A stretch of DNA of 64,000 nt, from NCBI RefSeq assembly GCF_910594005.1, contig NC_057831.1, forward strand, positions 37,096,001 to 37,160,000, given 5' to 3'. The first letter of the stretch is position 1; each line of letters begins with the position of its first letter. This DNA comes from Cervus elaphus. Its lineage: Eukaryota > Chordata > Mammalia > Artiodactyla > Cervidae. Positions 32,766 through 44,603 of this stretch are shown piece by piece. The notes below the pieces were generated by a model. The model saw only the letters and a list, made by a program, of their open reading frames with translations. It did not search any database and was not told the origin of the DNA. A program made the position numbers and the translations under genes.

Positions 32766-35700
32766 GAAAGTGCTCATTTCTTCTTAACATTCTCATAGTT
32801 TTTATCACTCACTTAAAAAATGACTGATGGCTATGAACTTCAGTAAACTCATAGAATAAGAAAGTTAATAATGACTATTAAAACACTATTTTCTTTTCCC
32901 CAAACTAATTTCTCATCTCTGCCGTGTTTATGCATACTTTTTTTATATTTGAAAATCAGTGAATATGTTCATGCTAATTTAGCTCTGATTTTCTTCACTT
33001 AATATAATTTTATACTGAAAGGGTCAGGATATGGCCTTCCCCAATATGGCCCTTTGGCATGAGGATTAGTTTGAGCTGAATGCAATTAAGAATCAGCAGA
33101 TGCAGAAAGAAGCCTTCTCAGCATTTCCCTTATCTGATTAAAAAGCAGAAACTTCTGAGAAATGAGGCTGTCATAAATTCCCTCTTCAGGATGGGCTTAT
33201 TCCTAGGAGAGAGATAAAAGTAAATATACTGTAAGTCTCTCTGGGAGTTTCATGGCCATGAAGACAGAAAAGACCACTTGCATTTTCACAAACAAATATT
33301 ATTTCAAACTTTATCTCCAGTTTATTCTCCTAAAAATCCATTTGTCTTTTCTACAGAAACTTACTTGTTCTTTCCATAGAAGATTTTTCTGCATTTCCCT
33401 CCTTCTCCTACTAAGTTAGGTACATAAGCTTCTATCCTTAACCAGTTAGCTACTAGCTACTTCCCTATGAATAAGCCCTTTTTTTCTCCTTTGTCTTTTG
33501 TCAGCTTAATTCAGAGGTCCCCAGGGACTAAACCTAAGCGGGCAGAGCAAACATTTTTCCTCCCATATGCCATGATCAGTTTAGACCGTACACTTATTAA
33601 TTTTTATGACTATGGTTCATATACCACAGTTTGTCACATTCCTCTCTCGTGGGGCTCATTGATTGATTCTGATTTTCTTACTCTTTAACTATATCCTTCC
33701 TTTATGACACTTCCCCTTGCCTTCTCTATTTCATAGATATATACAAACATACACATGTGTAATTATGTAAATATATAAAATTTGCTGCATTTGTTGTCTA
33801 CATCTTTAGTTTTTGAGTCATCAGGCAGTGCTTCCCTCTTGAAAGTCTCTCTTTATAGAGGTGATCAAGGCACCAGTCATAAGCTATTGTACCTAGATTT
33901 CTTAAACTCTAAATATTTATTAATAACCATATAAACATGGGAGGCAATGAAGAGAGGTGGGGTTGGTTGGTACAGTAAAAATGATTGCTTTGATTTGAGT
34001 TTCCCTCTTCTCTCCTAGAACTTCTGTGCTGCCAGTTCAGTACATAAATAACATGTATGAAGAGTTTACAAGAAAAGTCTGTCAGGATTACTGCTTTTCT
34101 GCTGTGGTGTTTGGCTTTTAAAATTTAAAATTTTAAAAGCACCATGGAAGCAGATTTGGTGTTTCAAAGTTCTGCCACAAGAGTGATTTTAAATAATGTT
34201 CATAGCCTCTGTTTATGTTATCATATGGTTTATAATTATGATTATAAGTCTTGGTTAAATGATTACCATGTGAAGAGCACCGTACTATGGGACTACAAAA
34301 GCCTAAGACATGGCCTTTAACTCTGGAGGAGCTTAGAACTGGCAAAGTGAGAAACACAAACTATGAGTTCTGAGGTACTTGTACATAGTCATTGAGAGTC
34401 TTGATAATAAAAGTATGCAGCATAGGATTTTTGACTCTTTATAAACAATACTGTCTTGAGTTTGCTTCTAAACCTTAAAGAAAATTTGGAGCAACTTTTC
34501 CATACCCTGGAACAAAGGAATGGATCATCATAAATTTTCATGGATGCATTCTGGAGAATTCTGAAGACTCCATCATAAACCAACACAGGTTGGAAAATGA
34601 AACAAGTTTGGCATAATATCAAAGGTCCTTCCACCATTTTCAAGTAACTGACCTAAGCACTGCTGTCTGTTATAGCCTCTCAGAGCACTGAGGAGTGCTT
34701 AAAGTCAAGGGAAAAAAAGACTGGCAAAATATTTGCCTGGGGGCCATCTTCTCAACCTCTCTACCTCTATAATTTGGATTAGCTTCCTCCTTACTCCATG
34801 CCATGGATTCTGATTAAAAAAAAAGTTTTCTCTAGCTGAAGGACTTCATTGTTCTTTGAGTTAGAGGATGAAGCTGGCTGTTTGAAACCTTTCTCACTTT
34901 CCCTATTGAACACTATTCCAAAGTGTTCAATATCTACTCAAACAAAATTGGGAATTAAACTTTATGTTCATTTAAGGGATATACATATTTTTGAAAGATA
35001 AAGGAGGACTCCAAGAATTAGATAGGATTTTTGCTACAACTCTTCACTTGGACACAATGCTTCCTTTATAAGGAATAAGGGATCATCACTGGTTCTTTGC
35101 CTTTGTAAAGAAATAGCTGGGGATTTCACAGAAGTTCCTAGGAATGATTAGCTTATTCCCAGTTGCTTGGAAAATAGGTGATCTGGGACAAGATAATATG
35201 CATTGTTAGATAAAATGCCAAAGTCAATAGAAGGGATTCCATTCAAAAAGCTGCCTTCCCATATGTTTTACCTTATTTAATAACTTTAAATCAAAGATGT
35301 TCAAATCTTATTTCACAGAACCCAGTGAGTCCCTAAACATTTTGTTCTGACTTTTTGTTTGTGGATTGGTGGATATTTTTTATTTTAAAAATACACAAAT
35401 ATATTTTTGTGACAATTTGTGAATTGATTAATATATTTTATCAAGTTCCTACTGGTATACTAGGTACAATCCTAGGGACTAAGGCTCTATCAGTGAACAA
35501 AGCAGATAAAAATTCATACCCTCATAAAGCTTATATTTTAGTGGAATCAGAAATACAGATATAATAGGTAAGGAAATTACATAATATGTTAGAAGGTATT
35601 AAGTGCTATTAACAAAAATAAGATATGGCAGACCAAGAATGCTAGTAGGAGGAATTGCAATTTTTAGTTGGTCAGGGTAGGCCTCATGAGAGGTTACCAT

Positions 35701-36085
35701 TTGAGGAAAAACTTGAAGGAAGTGAAAGAATGAGCTAAATAGATGAATAGGGGAAGGACTGCCCAGAGCAGCTAGGGCACTGTCCAGGAACTGGGTCAGT
35801 GTGTGTATATTTGAGCTATAACAGGGAGATATGTCTCGATATACTACAATTACTAAAGGGGAACGTGAGGTCAGAGTAGCGGTGGAAGATACATATTGTA
35901 AAGGTGTTTGGCTTTTACTCTTAAGAGAAATAGGAAAATAGATGAATACATGGTGGGAAGTATTTAAACAATAGAGATATGTATTTTCAAAAGAGTATCT
36001 CCACTTCCTAACCCTATACTTCCCAGACATTGCTGCCATTTGGGGTCATATCTTTCTAAAGGTTTTTCTCCGTGATTACATGCAT
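32766..36085. other. gene-free; ancient repeat at about 35430-35830
   Basis: Mostly unique AT-rich sequence. The 35430-35830 part follows an ancient mammalian-wide repeat pattern (CATAAAGCTTATATTTTAGTGG, TGGTCAGGGTAGGCCTCATGAG, TTACCATTTGAGG), family not assigned with certainty. An open frame of 146 codons on the minus strand across it (35599-36039) has no protein character and I treat it as chance. Confidence 0.5.
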
Positions 36086-36315
36086 GTGTGTGTGTGTGTG
36101 CTAAGTCACTTCAGTCATGTCTGACTCTTTGCGACCCATGGACTGTAGCCTGCCAGGCTCCTCTGTCCATGGGATTCTCTAGGTGAGAATACTGGAGTGG
36201 GTTGCCATTTCCTTTTCCAGGGAGTCTTCCCCACCCAGGGATCGAACCCGTGTCTTTTATGTCTCCTGCATTGGCAGGCGGGTTCTTTACAACTAGCGCC
36301 ACCTGGGAAGTCCAT
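36086..36315 (-). repeat. (TG)n tract plus Bov-tA SINE
   Basis: A short TG run (36086-36100) at the tail of a minus-strand Bov-tA whose tRNA head ends at CACCTGGGAAGTCC. Confidence 0.9.
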
Positions 36316-36416
36316 TACGTGCATAGATGGGTACAAATAGAAATACACAATTTTGTTTTGTAAGGATATATGTGTGTGTCTCTGTCTCACGTGTGCATTT
36401 TAACATAAAAAAAAAA

Positions 36417-36604
36417 TTGTCACTCCGTCATGTCTGACTCTTTGTAACCCCATGGACTATATAGTCCATGGAATTCTCCAGGCCAGAATACTGGAGTGGG
36501 TAGCCATTCCCTTCTCCAGGGGATCTTCCCATCCCAGGGACTGAACCCAGGTCTTCCGCATTGCAGGTGGATTCTTTACCAGCTGAGCCAGCAGGGAAGC
36601 CCAA
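36417..36604 (-). repeat. Bov-tA SINE, left arm of an inverted pair
   Basis: Antisense copy from CACTCCGTCATGTCTGAC to GCCAGCAGGGAAGCCC. Only about 50 bp from an oppositely oriented copy. Confidence 0.9.
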
Positions 36605-36654
36605 TGAACTCATATTCACTGTGGAGGTAGGAGACAGTGGACCTCTGTGCGGGA

Positions 36655-36872
36655 CAGTTTCCCAGGTGGTGCAGTAGTAAAGAACCCGCCTGCAATGCAG
36701 GAGACGCAGGACACGTGGGTTCAATCCCTGGGTCAGGAAGATCCCCTGGAGAAGGAAATGGCAACCCATTCCAGTATTATTGCCTAGGAAAGCCCATGGA
36801 AAGAGGAGCCTGGCAGGCTATAGTCCATGAGGTGACAAAGAGTTAGCCACAACCCACAACCGAGTGAGCACA
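36655..36872 (+). repeat. Bov-tA SINE, right arm of an inverted pair
   Basis: Sense copy from CAGTTTCCCAGGTGGTGC to CACAACCGAGTGAGCAC, ending in a CA tract. With 36417-36604 it can form a long imperfect hairpin. Confidence 0.9.
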
Positions 36873-36879
36873 CACACAG

Positions 36880-37500
36880 GGCCAGACATCAGGTGTTTCT
36901 CAAGCAGAGTAAGATTCAAGCTTTGTTCTCACCCAGACACTCCAAGGACAAAGCTAGTGGCAAAAGCAGAGCTCTGCTAAAGTAAAGAGATAGGTGCCCA
37001 CTCCTGAGGTCAAGGAAGACTTCCCTGTCTACACATGCACAGGAAGGCTTCTTGGGGGTCTTAAAAGGGAGGGGTCCCCACCCCATAGTAAGTATGGACA
37101 TGCATCCATAAGCCTCTGCAGTGGGATCTATCTTAGAAAAATATTGTGCTCCCCAAGGACCCTCTTGGAGAGGGTCCTAGGACCAATCAGATGTGAAGAA
37201 AGAAACAAGATGATTGGTCAAATATATACAAAGACCAGGAAGGACTGCCCTATATAAGGGATTTAAGTCACCTTCTTACTGTGCTCCTCCTCACTCAGGA
37301 TGCCTGGACTCCTCTCCGGGTGTGTATCTCTGCCTAGTTTCTAATTTACTGCACTCCTCGTGAGAGAGGATGCCCATGCCCTTTCTCTCTGGATGTGTAT
37401 CTCTGCCCTGCTTTTGACATAAATTAGCAAACAGTTTTTTCAGTGTGCTTTCCCATACATTGTGTTGTATCTCTAATAATAATCTTTGTACGTGTTTTTA
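36880..37500 (+). repeat. LTR-like element with CCAAT, TATA and pyrimidine-rich U5
   Basis: Ordered promoter signals: ACCAATCAG at about 37181, then TATATAAGG at about 37250, then a CTCCTC-rich repeat (two related units, each with a GTGTATCTCTGCC motif near 37320 and 37394), then AATAATAATCTTTG near 37475. This is the layout of an ERV LTR. I could not see a TSD, so the edges are rough. Confidence 0.55.
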
Positions 37501-37576
37501 CAGCTTTCGCCTTCTTGAAACATTCTTGCTTTCAAATCAGGGAAAAGCAAAGGGCCATTTTGCTTTTAACCTCTAG

Positions 37577-37648
37577 CCCCTGGCAGTCTAGTAGCTAGGA
37601 TTTCTAGTTTTCATCCAGGTTACCCAGGTTCAATTCTTGGGCATGGAA
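37577..37648 (+). pseudogene. tRNA-Glu(TTC)-like sequence
   Basis: Exactly 72 nt that align without gaps to mammalian tRNA-Glu. There is an A-box-like GTCTAGTAGCTAGGATT, a seven-base anticodon loop TTTTCAT with TTC in the anticodon position, and a B-box-like GGTTCAATTCT. The T stem can still pair, but the acceptor stem keeps only about four of seven pairs. Either a tRNA pseudogene or the head of an old CHR-type SINE, whose AAGATCT motif follows at about 37651. Confidence 0.6.
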
Positions 37649-37862
37649 TTAAGATCTGTCTTCAGAACCACTCACTGCTCTTTCTCCAAGATCAATATGA
37701 CTTGTGTTAATTAGCAACTTGTTTTTTATAATTGACGTGTCTTGGAGACCTTTCTTTGTCACGATAGTACAGATATTTCTATTTCATTCTTTTTTAACTA
37801 TTACATAATATTCCATTGTACACATATACTACATTTTGTTTAACCATACCTTTATTGGTAAG

Positions 37863-37990
37863 TGTGTGTGTGTGTGTGTTTGTGTGCGCGCGCGCATGCG
37901 CTCAGTCGCTTGGTCATGTCTGACTCTTTGTGACCCCATGGTCTGTAGCCCACCAGGCTCCTCTGTCCATGGCATTTTCCCATTAAGAAT
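37863..37990 (-). repeat. (TG)n(CG)n tract plus Bov-A fragment
   Basis: An alternating purine-pyrimidine run (TGTGTGTG, then GTGCGCGCGCGCATGCGC) joins a truncated minus-strand Bov-A (to about 37990). Confidence 0.8.
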
Positions 37991-38291
37991 TCTGGAATAT
38001 TTAAGTTCTAATTTCCCTCCTTCCTCCTTTCCTTTTCATGTTGAATTGCTACTGCCTTAATATTACATTTAATAACATAAAATTACGTGTTGCATGAAAC
38101 ATGGGAGGAAACTTAAAAATTAAATTTGTGTTACCTTCTCTCAGAAAAGCAGTGTTTCCTAAATTAGAATCATTTAGACTTACCTTAATGGAAACAAAGG
38201 CTTCATCTACTTCTTCAGCAAGGACTTATGTAATGTTTATTGTTCTGGAATAAATGACAGTTATGAGAGTTTGAGCCCAATTATTCTGAGC

Positions 38292-38508
38292 TTTGCCTCA
38301 CTGGTGGCTCAGGTGGTAAAGAATCCACCTACAATGCGGGAGACCCAGGTTCAATCCCTGGGTCGGGAAGATCCCCTGGAGAAGGGAATGGCAACCCACT
38401 CCAGTATCCTTGCCTAGGATATTCCATGGACAGAGGAGCCTGGCAGGCTACAGTCCATGGGGTCACAAAGAGTCAGACACAACTGAGCGACTAACACTTT
38501 GACACTTC
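38292..38508 (+). repeat. Bov-tA SINE
   Basis: Complete sense copy, CTCACTGGTGGCTCAGG to GAGCGACTAACACTTTG. Confidence 0.9.
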
Positions 38509-39035
38509 AACTTGCTATGAGTTCACTCAGTCACCTTAACTTAGTCGACCATGGGTCTTTATAAGTAGGGAGTGAGGATCCATTATCCACAATCTGCATC
38601 TTCTTTTCTGGGCACTCTTTTTACCAACTACTTATGTGCAGCCTGCACCAGTGTGATGTTCAGCCAACTCTGTTGTTAGCTCATGTTGTGTAAATTTCGA
38701 CGACCCAACCTTGATGTCAGCACCTGAAGGACAGGACCATATCTTACATTCAATCTCATGATGTTGAACTGATCTCTAGAATCATGGTTATTTAGTCTTA
38801 ACATATGTTTTCATTATCCTTAAAAGTATATTTACCAAGTAAGTTTTAATTGATTCAGAACAAATCTTGGGATAAAATTTCTTCCATCTCTATGGATGTG
38901 TTGGCATTTCTTTTAAGTTTATCATGTTGCACTGGTCTGTTTTTTACCCCCAGACTTTGCTTATATACAGACAATTCCACTTGTTAGCTTAATACACACA
39001 TGCAGTTTACCTCTGCTTTGTCCATGCTTAGGAAA

Positions 39036-39249
39036 AGTGTGAAAGTTTTAAGTGCTCAGTTATGTCCGACTCTTTGCAAAACCATGGGCTGTAGCCCACC
39101 AGGCTCCTTGTCCAGGGAATTCTCCAGGGAATGGGTTGCCATTCCCTTCTCCAGGAGATCTTCCTGACCCAGGGATTGAACCCAGGTCTTTCACATTGCA
39201 GGCAGAGTCTTTACCATCTCTTTACCATCTGAACCACCAAGGAAGCCCA
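39036..39249 (-). repeat. Bov-tA SINE
   Basis: Antisense copy with a small internal duplication (TCTTTACCATC occurs twice near 39209-39230). Ends at CACCAAGGAAGCCC. Confidence 0.9.
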
Positions 39250-42200
39250 TGCTTACATCACAGCAAAAGGGTCAACTGTGCAATGACTAGGAAATTACCA
39301 CACAGAATCACAGTAATATCATATAAATAATTTTGCACGTTTATATTTATGATAAAGAATAGGATGAGAGTTAAATCCTCTCTGGTATGCAGTGGGTGTC
39401 AGTAAATGCTAGTTCCTCTCCTCTCCCTTCAACAGGAAATAATTAGCCTTATTTAAAGGGAGAACACAGATAAAAGTTCAAATATATCCATATATGACAG
39501 AAATTTTATTCCAAGGTTTGTTCTAAACCTTTTTCCTAGCTTGAATAAAGAGTAATCTCACACATATTTCACATGTGTGAAGATTTGTTTTGTATGACTA
39601 AAATGCAAATAATTTAAAAGAGCTATCCGTGTTATTCTTGGTGTTACGTATTTTCTATTGAGGGGAACTTAAAGTGCAACTACTACCATGAGGGAAGAGG
39701 GATCCCCTCATTAAAAAGTGATCCTCATATTAAAGAAAAACCCTGGAGGAGTTATTTCTTGATGATTAGAGTTTCTGTTTGGGTTGATAACAAAGTTTCA
39801 AAAATGGATAGTGGTGATAATTATACAACACTGACAATGTAATTAATGCCACTATATCAAATACTTAAAAATGGCTAAAATGGCACATTTTATGTTATAT
39901 GTATTTAGCCACAGTAAAAATGATAAAAAAAGAAATAGAATTTCTTAACAACATCCAGATTTCTTAAACTTTAATTTCATTTCAATAAATATTTATTGAC
40001 TGCCTGACCTGTGCTTAGGTATGCACCATAGAGAGGAAAATTAGGACTTGATTCCAAAGAGGACTTTTGGCAAGGCTGATTTAGTAATCAGCATTTCAAG
40101 TATCTCTTAATATTGTTATGTCAACTCTAAGGAATGCATTATTGTTACTGCCAGTTTATATTGAGAAGGCTTGGATTAAAAAAAAAAAAATTGTCACGGC
40201 TTGTAAAGAATGGAGCCAGAAGCTCTTAGTAGATGTCATATTTTGTCACTTGACATGCTTCATGTTTTCAGAATATGAAATGCCTGTTTAATGCAGCCTT
40301 AACTTCCTATTATACTTCTGGGTTAGGAAAGAGAACATTAGAAGGATGGCATGTTCCAAATAAAACTCCTCTCTTCAAATCCCTAGTGGGCTTTTGCAAT
40401 GAAACCTAACACTGTCTGTGCTTGGTTCCGTTCACTTCCTTTCCAAATTAGTGTTATCTTCCTGCTTGCACTCTTGCTAGAAGACAGAGCTTGTAAAAGG
40501 AGACCCCATTATGTCAGACCTAGCAGAAGACAGGAAGTTTACACAGCGGAAAACTATTTGCTCAGATCACTTTAGTCCTCATTAAAATTGCCGTTAGTGT
40601 CGGAGATACTGTCGTCGGGATTCTATTGCACAAAAAGAAGGATATCTCTGACACGTGAACTTTTCCTTTTCCCATCTCCTTGCCAGGAACACCAAAAAAG
40701 GATCCCAGGCTGGTTAGAAGCATTAGGTTGTCAGTTTGAATCCCAGTGATGGAGAAGGAACTGTGGTTAATAACCAGCTAACAGTGGAGAAAAAGGAATT
40801 CAAGGAGATATGAGAACTGGACATTTTCCCAAGACTAGCTTATTTGGAAAGCCTCAGTCTTTCTGGTAGTTGCAGGGAGCTGATAAGGTTCCTATCTGAT
40901 ACTTTCTCTTGTGCCTTGAGAGCTGGCAGGAAGGGAAGCTCCTGGACTTTTAATAGATGTGGCTCTTGCTTGAAGTTTCTATGAGAAAGTCGACGAGAGT
41001 CAAAATCTTCTCTGTGTCCCCACTGCCTCTCTACCGAGGTTTGGGCTGTTTTCCTTTCAACATCACAGATCATAACTGAGGTGAGTTGTCTGTTTTTGTT
41101 TTTTTTCCAAATGTTCGTACTGAGTGGAGAAAACTTCATTCTTTTTCGGTATGTGCTTTAACGAGTGTGTCATTTTAAAATGGTACTTCTCAAACCTGAA
41201 TGTGCATATGAACCTGGAGATCTTGTTTAAAAGCAGCAGAATTCAGTGGATCTAGGGTGGCTTGAGATTCTGCATTTCTGAGAAGTGCCCAGATGACCTC
41301 AGTGCTGCTGGTCCATGAAAGAGAGTAATAACAGCTTAAAACCTTCTAGGTTTATTGCTTTGTGGGGCAAGGGGTTGGGAGATGTTGGCAGAATAAAGGT
41401 GTTTGGCTGAGCACATGATTTGTGTAGAGCACCTGGAAGGAAAATCAGACACTGTCAGTACCCATATTGACTTGCTTTGATGGACTAGCTCAGAGTTTTG
41501 GGGGTTGTGTTAAATAGTTCCTAGATATGGTAAGCCATGTCACCCCAAGTGAGAGAGAATGTTGGTCTGCTCCTTAGATTGCATGGACCACTTTGAGCAG
41601 AGCCAGAAATATTTTTGCAGTTTGGGGAATAGTATTCATATCATGCCTTAACTGGGATAACTAGTGGTCATTTGAATATTTCAGCTTTGATTGAAAATTA
41701 TGCATCTAGAAAAATAACTGATGTCTTCCTTCCCCCATTTGGAGGTTAAGATTATGAGGCGTATGAATCTATGATATGATTTAAAGTCAGTTTGAGTAAG
41801 GAATATAATTGATATGTTTTATCATCTTGTGAGAGTGTTCCTCTTTAAATTGAATAGCTCCCTGCCCTAAATGGTACATATTTATCTGAAAGTTGCTTTT
41901 AATCCAAAAGTGCCAAGCCAAGAGGGAATAAAATAAATAATAGGAAGTGTGTCTTGCTGAGGGTAGAAAACAGTAATGGGATAAAAACAGGGAAAGAAAG
42001 GAAGGTGATGGCCACGGAAGTCAAGTTTGCAAAATGAATAAAAGAAACCCCAGCCTGAAAATAGGATTCTTTTTTCCACATGCATGGGAGTTTTTCTAGA
42101 GTGGTAGCTTGTGTCTTCCTCAGGTAGAGAAATGTGCTTAAGATAGAATAGGCAAATTAAAAATTGTGTTGTTTTAAAGTACATGCTGAAACTATTTGTC

Positions 42201-43146
42201 ATCGAGTCAAGGATAGTCAGTGGAATCAAAGGTCAGTGGCATGAACAGAGCTGGTGAGGCCCAGGATGAATCCATTTAAACCATCTCAGACAGAGGGGAA
42301 TTGCTTCTGTTTGAAATAAGCTTCAAATAACTTTCCTTTCTATTATAGAGTATAACAGAGGTGTTACGTTAAAGTTTAACAACCTATATGGCACAAACAC
42401 TCACCAGTCAGAACAGTAACTATGGTAAACAGCCCATGTAATGGCAAACCACTTGGTAGGCAGTAAGAAGTACATGGGGTTGAACATCAGCCTAAGCTAG
42501 GTTTTCATGAACTTTTATTGGGGGGAGAAATTGTAAAGCTACAAATGAATTCAGAGACATATAACCTATAACATATATTCAGAGTTCAGAGACATATATT
42601 CCTACCAGCATCTGTCAGCACTTTAGCCCCATTCTCTCCGGTGAGGCCACTTCTCTGTCTTTCCAAGCCCAGAGCAATCTTTCATTCTGGCTGTGTATCT
42701 CCTCCAACCTTCACTAAAGAAAGTAGGGTTCTCTTAAGTCATTGTAGGTGACTCAAAAGTCCTATCCATTCTCTGAGTAGAGGGAAAATGCCTATACTCT
42801 TTGATAAAGAGATACTGCAGAAAATGAAATGATCACCACACTATCTTTCCATACAAAGCATTGTCACATACTTTACCTTGCTTGATTTTTCACAACTATC
42901 ATGGGGATATGTCATGTCAAGGGGATTTTTGTTTTTATCTGTCATGGAGGAAAGTGAAGCCCCTGTTAAGCAATTTGTGAGAAGGCACACAGCTGGTTAG
43001 TGGGTGTATTGAAATTAAACTCGCTTGTTTGCTCTAAGTTCAGGTTTATCATGTACATTGCTTCATCTTCCCAAGCATCCTCTCAAGACCTATGACACCC
43101 CTTGTTGTCCTCTACTAGAGTTCATTTGCTTTCCTTGTCAAAATTT
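39250..43146. other. gene-free; MER5A and MIR remnants, CpG-retaining patch
   Basis: Recognised pieces: a weak MIR/L2 end near 39975-40060; a MER5A-like copy at about 41180-41325 (CTTCTCAAACCTGAATGTGC, TCTGCATTTCTGAGAAGTGC); and a MIR at about 42850-43040. The patch 40560-41170 is listed separately. The rest shows nothing recognisable. Confidence 0.5.
40560..41080 (+). promoter_or_regulatory. CpG-retaining patch with strong donor, candidate alternative leader exon
   Basis: About ten CpGs survive here in otherwise CpG-poor DNA (GTCGGAGATACTGTCGTCGG near 40598; AAGTCGACGAG near 40988). There is a CACGTG E-box at 40652-40657. The patch ends at a consensus donor ACTGAG|GTGAGT (GT at 41081). ABCG2 is known to use several first exons, so this could be one; no direct evidence. 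Confidence 0.25.
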
Positions 43147-43987
43147 GAAACCTGTCGGGAGCCGCCGGGATGCACCCAATCCGTGACAAGGTCACGGGAC
43201 GAGAGAGGAGCCTGCAAGGCAGCTCTTCCCCTCGGGGTCGCCCCGGGAACCCAGTTTGTCCCCTTTCTCTTTCTGTCTTACTGTTACTGTGCTTTCTACT
43301 AAATCTTGGAAATGTAATATGTAGTAATCAGGCCTCCCCGGAATAGCCCAAGCTGAGGGCATGGCTATGGGCAGAAATAAGGAAAAGGCCACAGGCATAG
43401 TTTGGCGGCTTGCTTAGAAGATTATAATGTTCTAGTTTAGAAAAGAGTGGAGGCATTTAGATTCAGAAGTAGATGTACTGCTTCAATTTACTTGCTCTTT
43501 GGTCAAGAGGGTTTTCATTGTTGCTATTTCAGTGCTGCTATTTGTCCACTGTTTCCATTCCCTTAATAAACATAGAATATTACTGGTATTTTTGTAGAGT
43601 TAGGAAATGTGTTGCATAGGATTTCAATAGAAGATTTATATTAACCAGCCTCACTGCCATTATTTCACTATTAAAATATTAGGCCATTGAGGCAAGAAGA
43701 CTATGTACGGGACATTCAAGGAAAAAACCCTGTAATCGAGATTGTTCCAGATGAAGTCATTGGAAAAGACATGAAGGGAAATGTTGACGGAAGTATGAAA
43801 CCAACATCTGATGTAACATGGGGTGATGGTAAGGGGGAGGCAAGAAAAACAATTCTATATAATCTGAGCTGTTAAAAAATAAACAGAGTTCTTGCATTGC
43901 AATCAGAGTCTGTGTACTTCTTTTCGCCAATGCCACTCATCCCTTGGGTGTTCCTGGACCCGCTGGGGCTGGACCCCGGCAGAAACC
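43147..43987 (+). mobile_element. solo LTR, class II (betaretrovirus-like) ERV, with 6-bp TSD
   Basis: The LTR runs 43153-43981 (829 bp). It begins TGTCGGGAGCC and ends ACCCCGGCA, giving near-inverted termini with TG...CA ends. It is bracketed by GAAACC at 43147-43152 and 43982-43987; a 6-bp duplication is typical of class II ERVs. A TATATAA box near 43855 is followed by AATAAA at 43878-43883 and a U5 of about 80 bp. The U3 contains a 62-codon open frame (43687-43875) of unknown meaning. No internal gag, pol or env remains, as expected after LTR-LTR recombination. Confidence 0.9.
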
Positions 43988-44124
43988 TTTAAGCATTAAA
44001 AAGAATCCTGTTTCTACTTGTTTTGTCAAAATTTTTAGTGTGTTTGTCACGACCTTTGTATCCATTAAAACCTTTAGTCCCCAGGGTAAACATTTTAGAG
44101 GAGAGCCTCTAAACTTTATTTTGA

Positions 44125-44290
44125 CTGAAAATTACCTGGGGTGTTTGCTAAAACTCAGATTTCTGGGTCCTAACTTGAGAGATCTGATTCAGTAGGTCAA
44201 GGACCCGGCCTAAGAATTCACATGCCTAATAGCTGCCAGATGATTTTAATGCTACCATCCAGAGACCATGCTTTTAGACTACAGGCATAG
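44125..44290. repeat. MER5A-like remnant
   Basis: Order AAAATTACCTGGGGTG, CTGATTCAGTAGGTC, AAGAATTCACATGCC and ACCATGCTTTTAGACTAC fits MER5A. Confidence 0.6.
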
Positions 44291-44324
44291 CCTCAGCTGT
44301 ATCTTAAAATAACTTATTTATGGT

Positions 44325-44603
44325 TTAGATTCCACATATATGATATCATATGGTATTTGTCTTTCTCTTTCTGACTTATTTCACTTAGTATAATAATTTC
44401 TAGGTTCATCTGTGTAGCTGCAAATGACATTATTTCATTCTTTTTTATGGTTGAGTAGTAGTCCATGGTATATATGTACCACATCTTCTTTATGTCTTCA
44501 TCTGGACATTTAGGTTGTTCCCATGTCTTGGCTATTGTGAATAGTGCTGCTAGGGGTGCATGTTTCTTTTTGGATTATAGTTTTGTCTGGATATATGCCT
44601 AAG
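44325..44603 (-). repeat. L1 3' region, antisense
   Basis: Reverse complement of a typical L1 3' end: TTAGATTCCACATATATG, ATGGTATTTGTCTTTCTC, ATTTCATTCTTTTTTATGG and CATGTCTTGGCTATTGTGAA. Interrupted at about 44604 by a SINE. Confidence 0.8.

Noticed and set aside
35599..36039. 146-codon minus-strand frame
   Set aside because: It lies over an old interspersed repeat, has no recognisable motif, and no CpG or splice context supports it.
40840..41139. 99-codon minus-strand frame as a small gene
   Set aside because: The only splice-like and CpG signals nearby are on the + strand; composition gives no homology.
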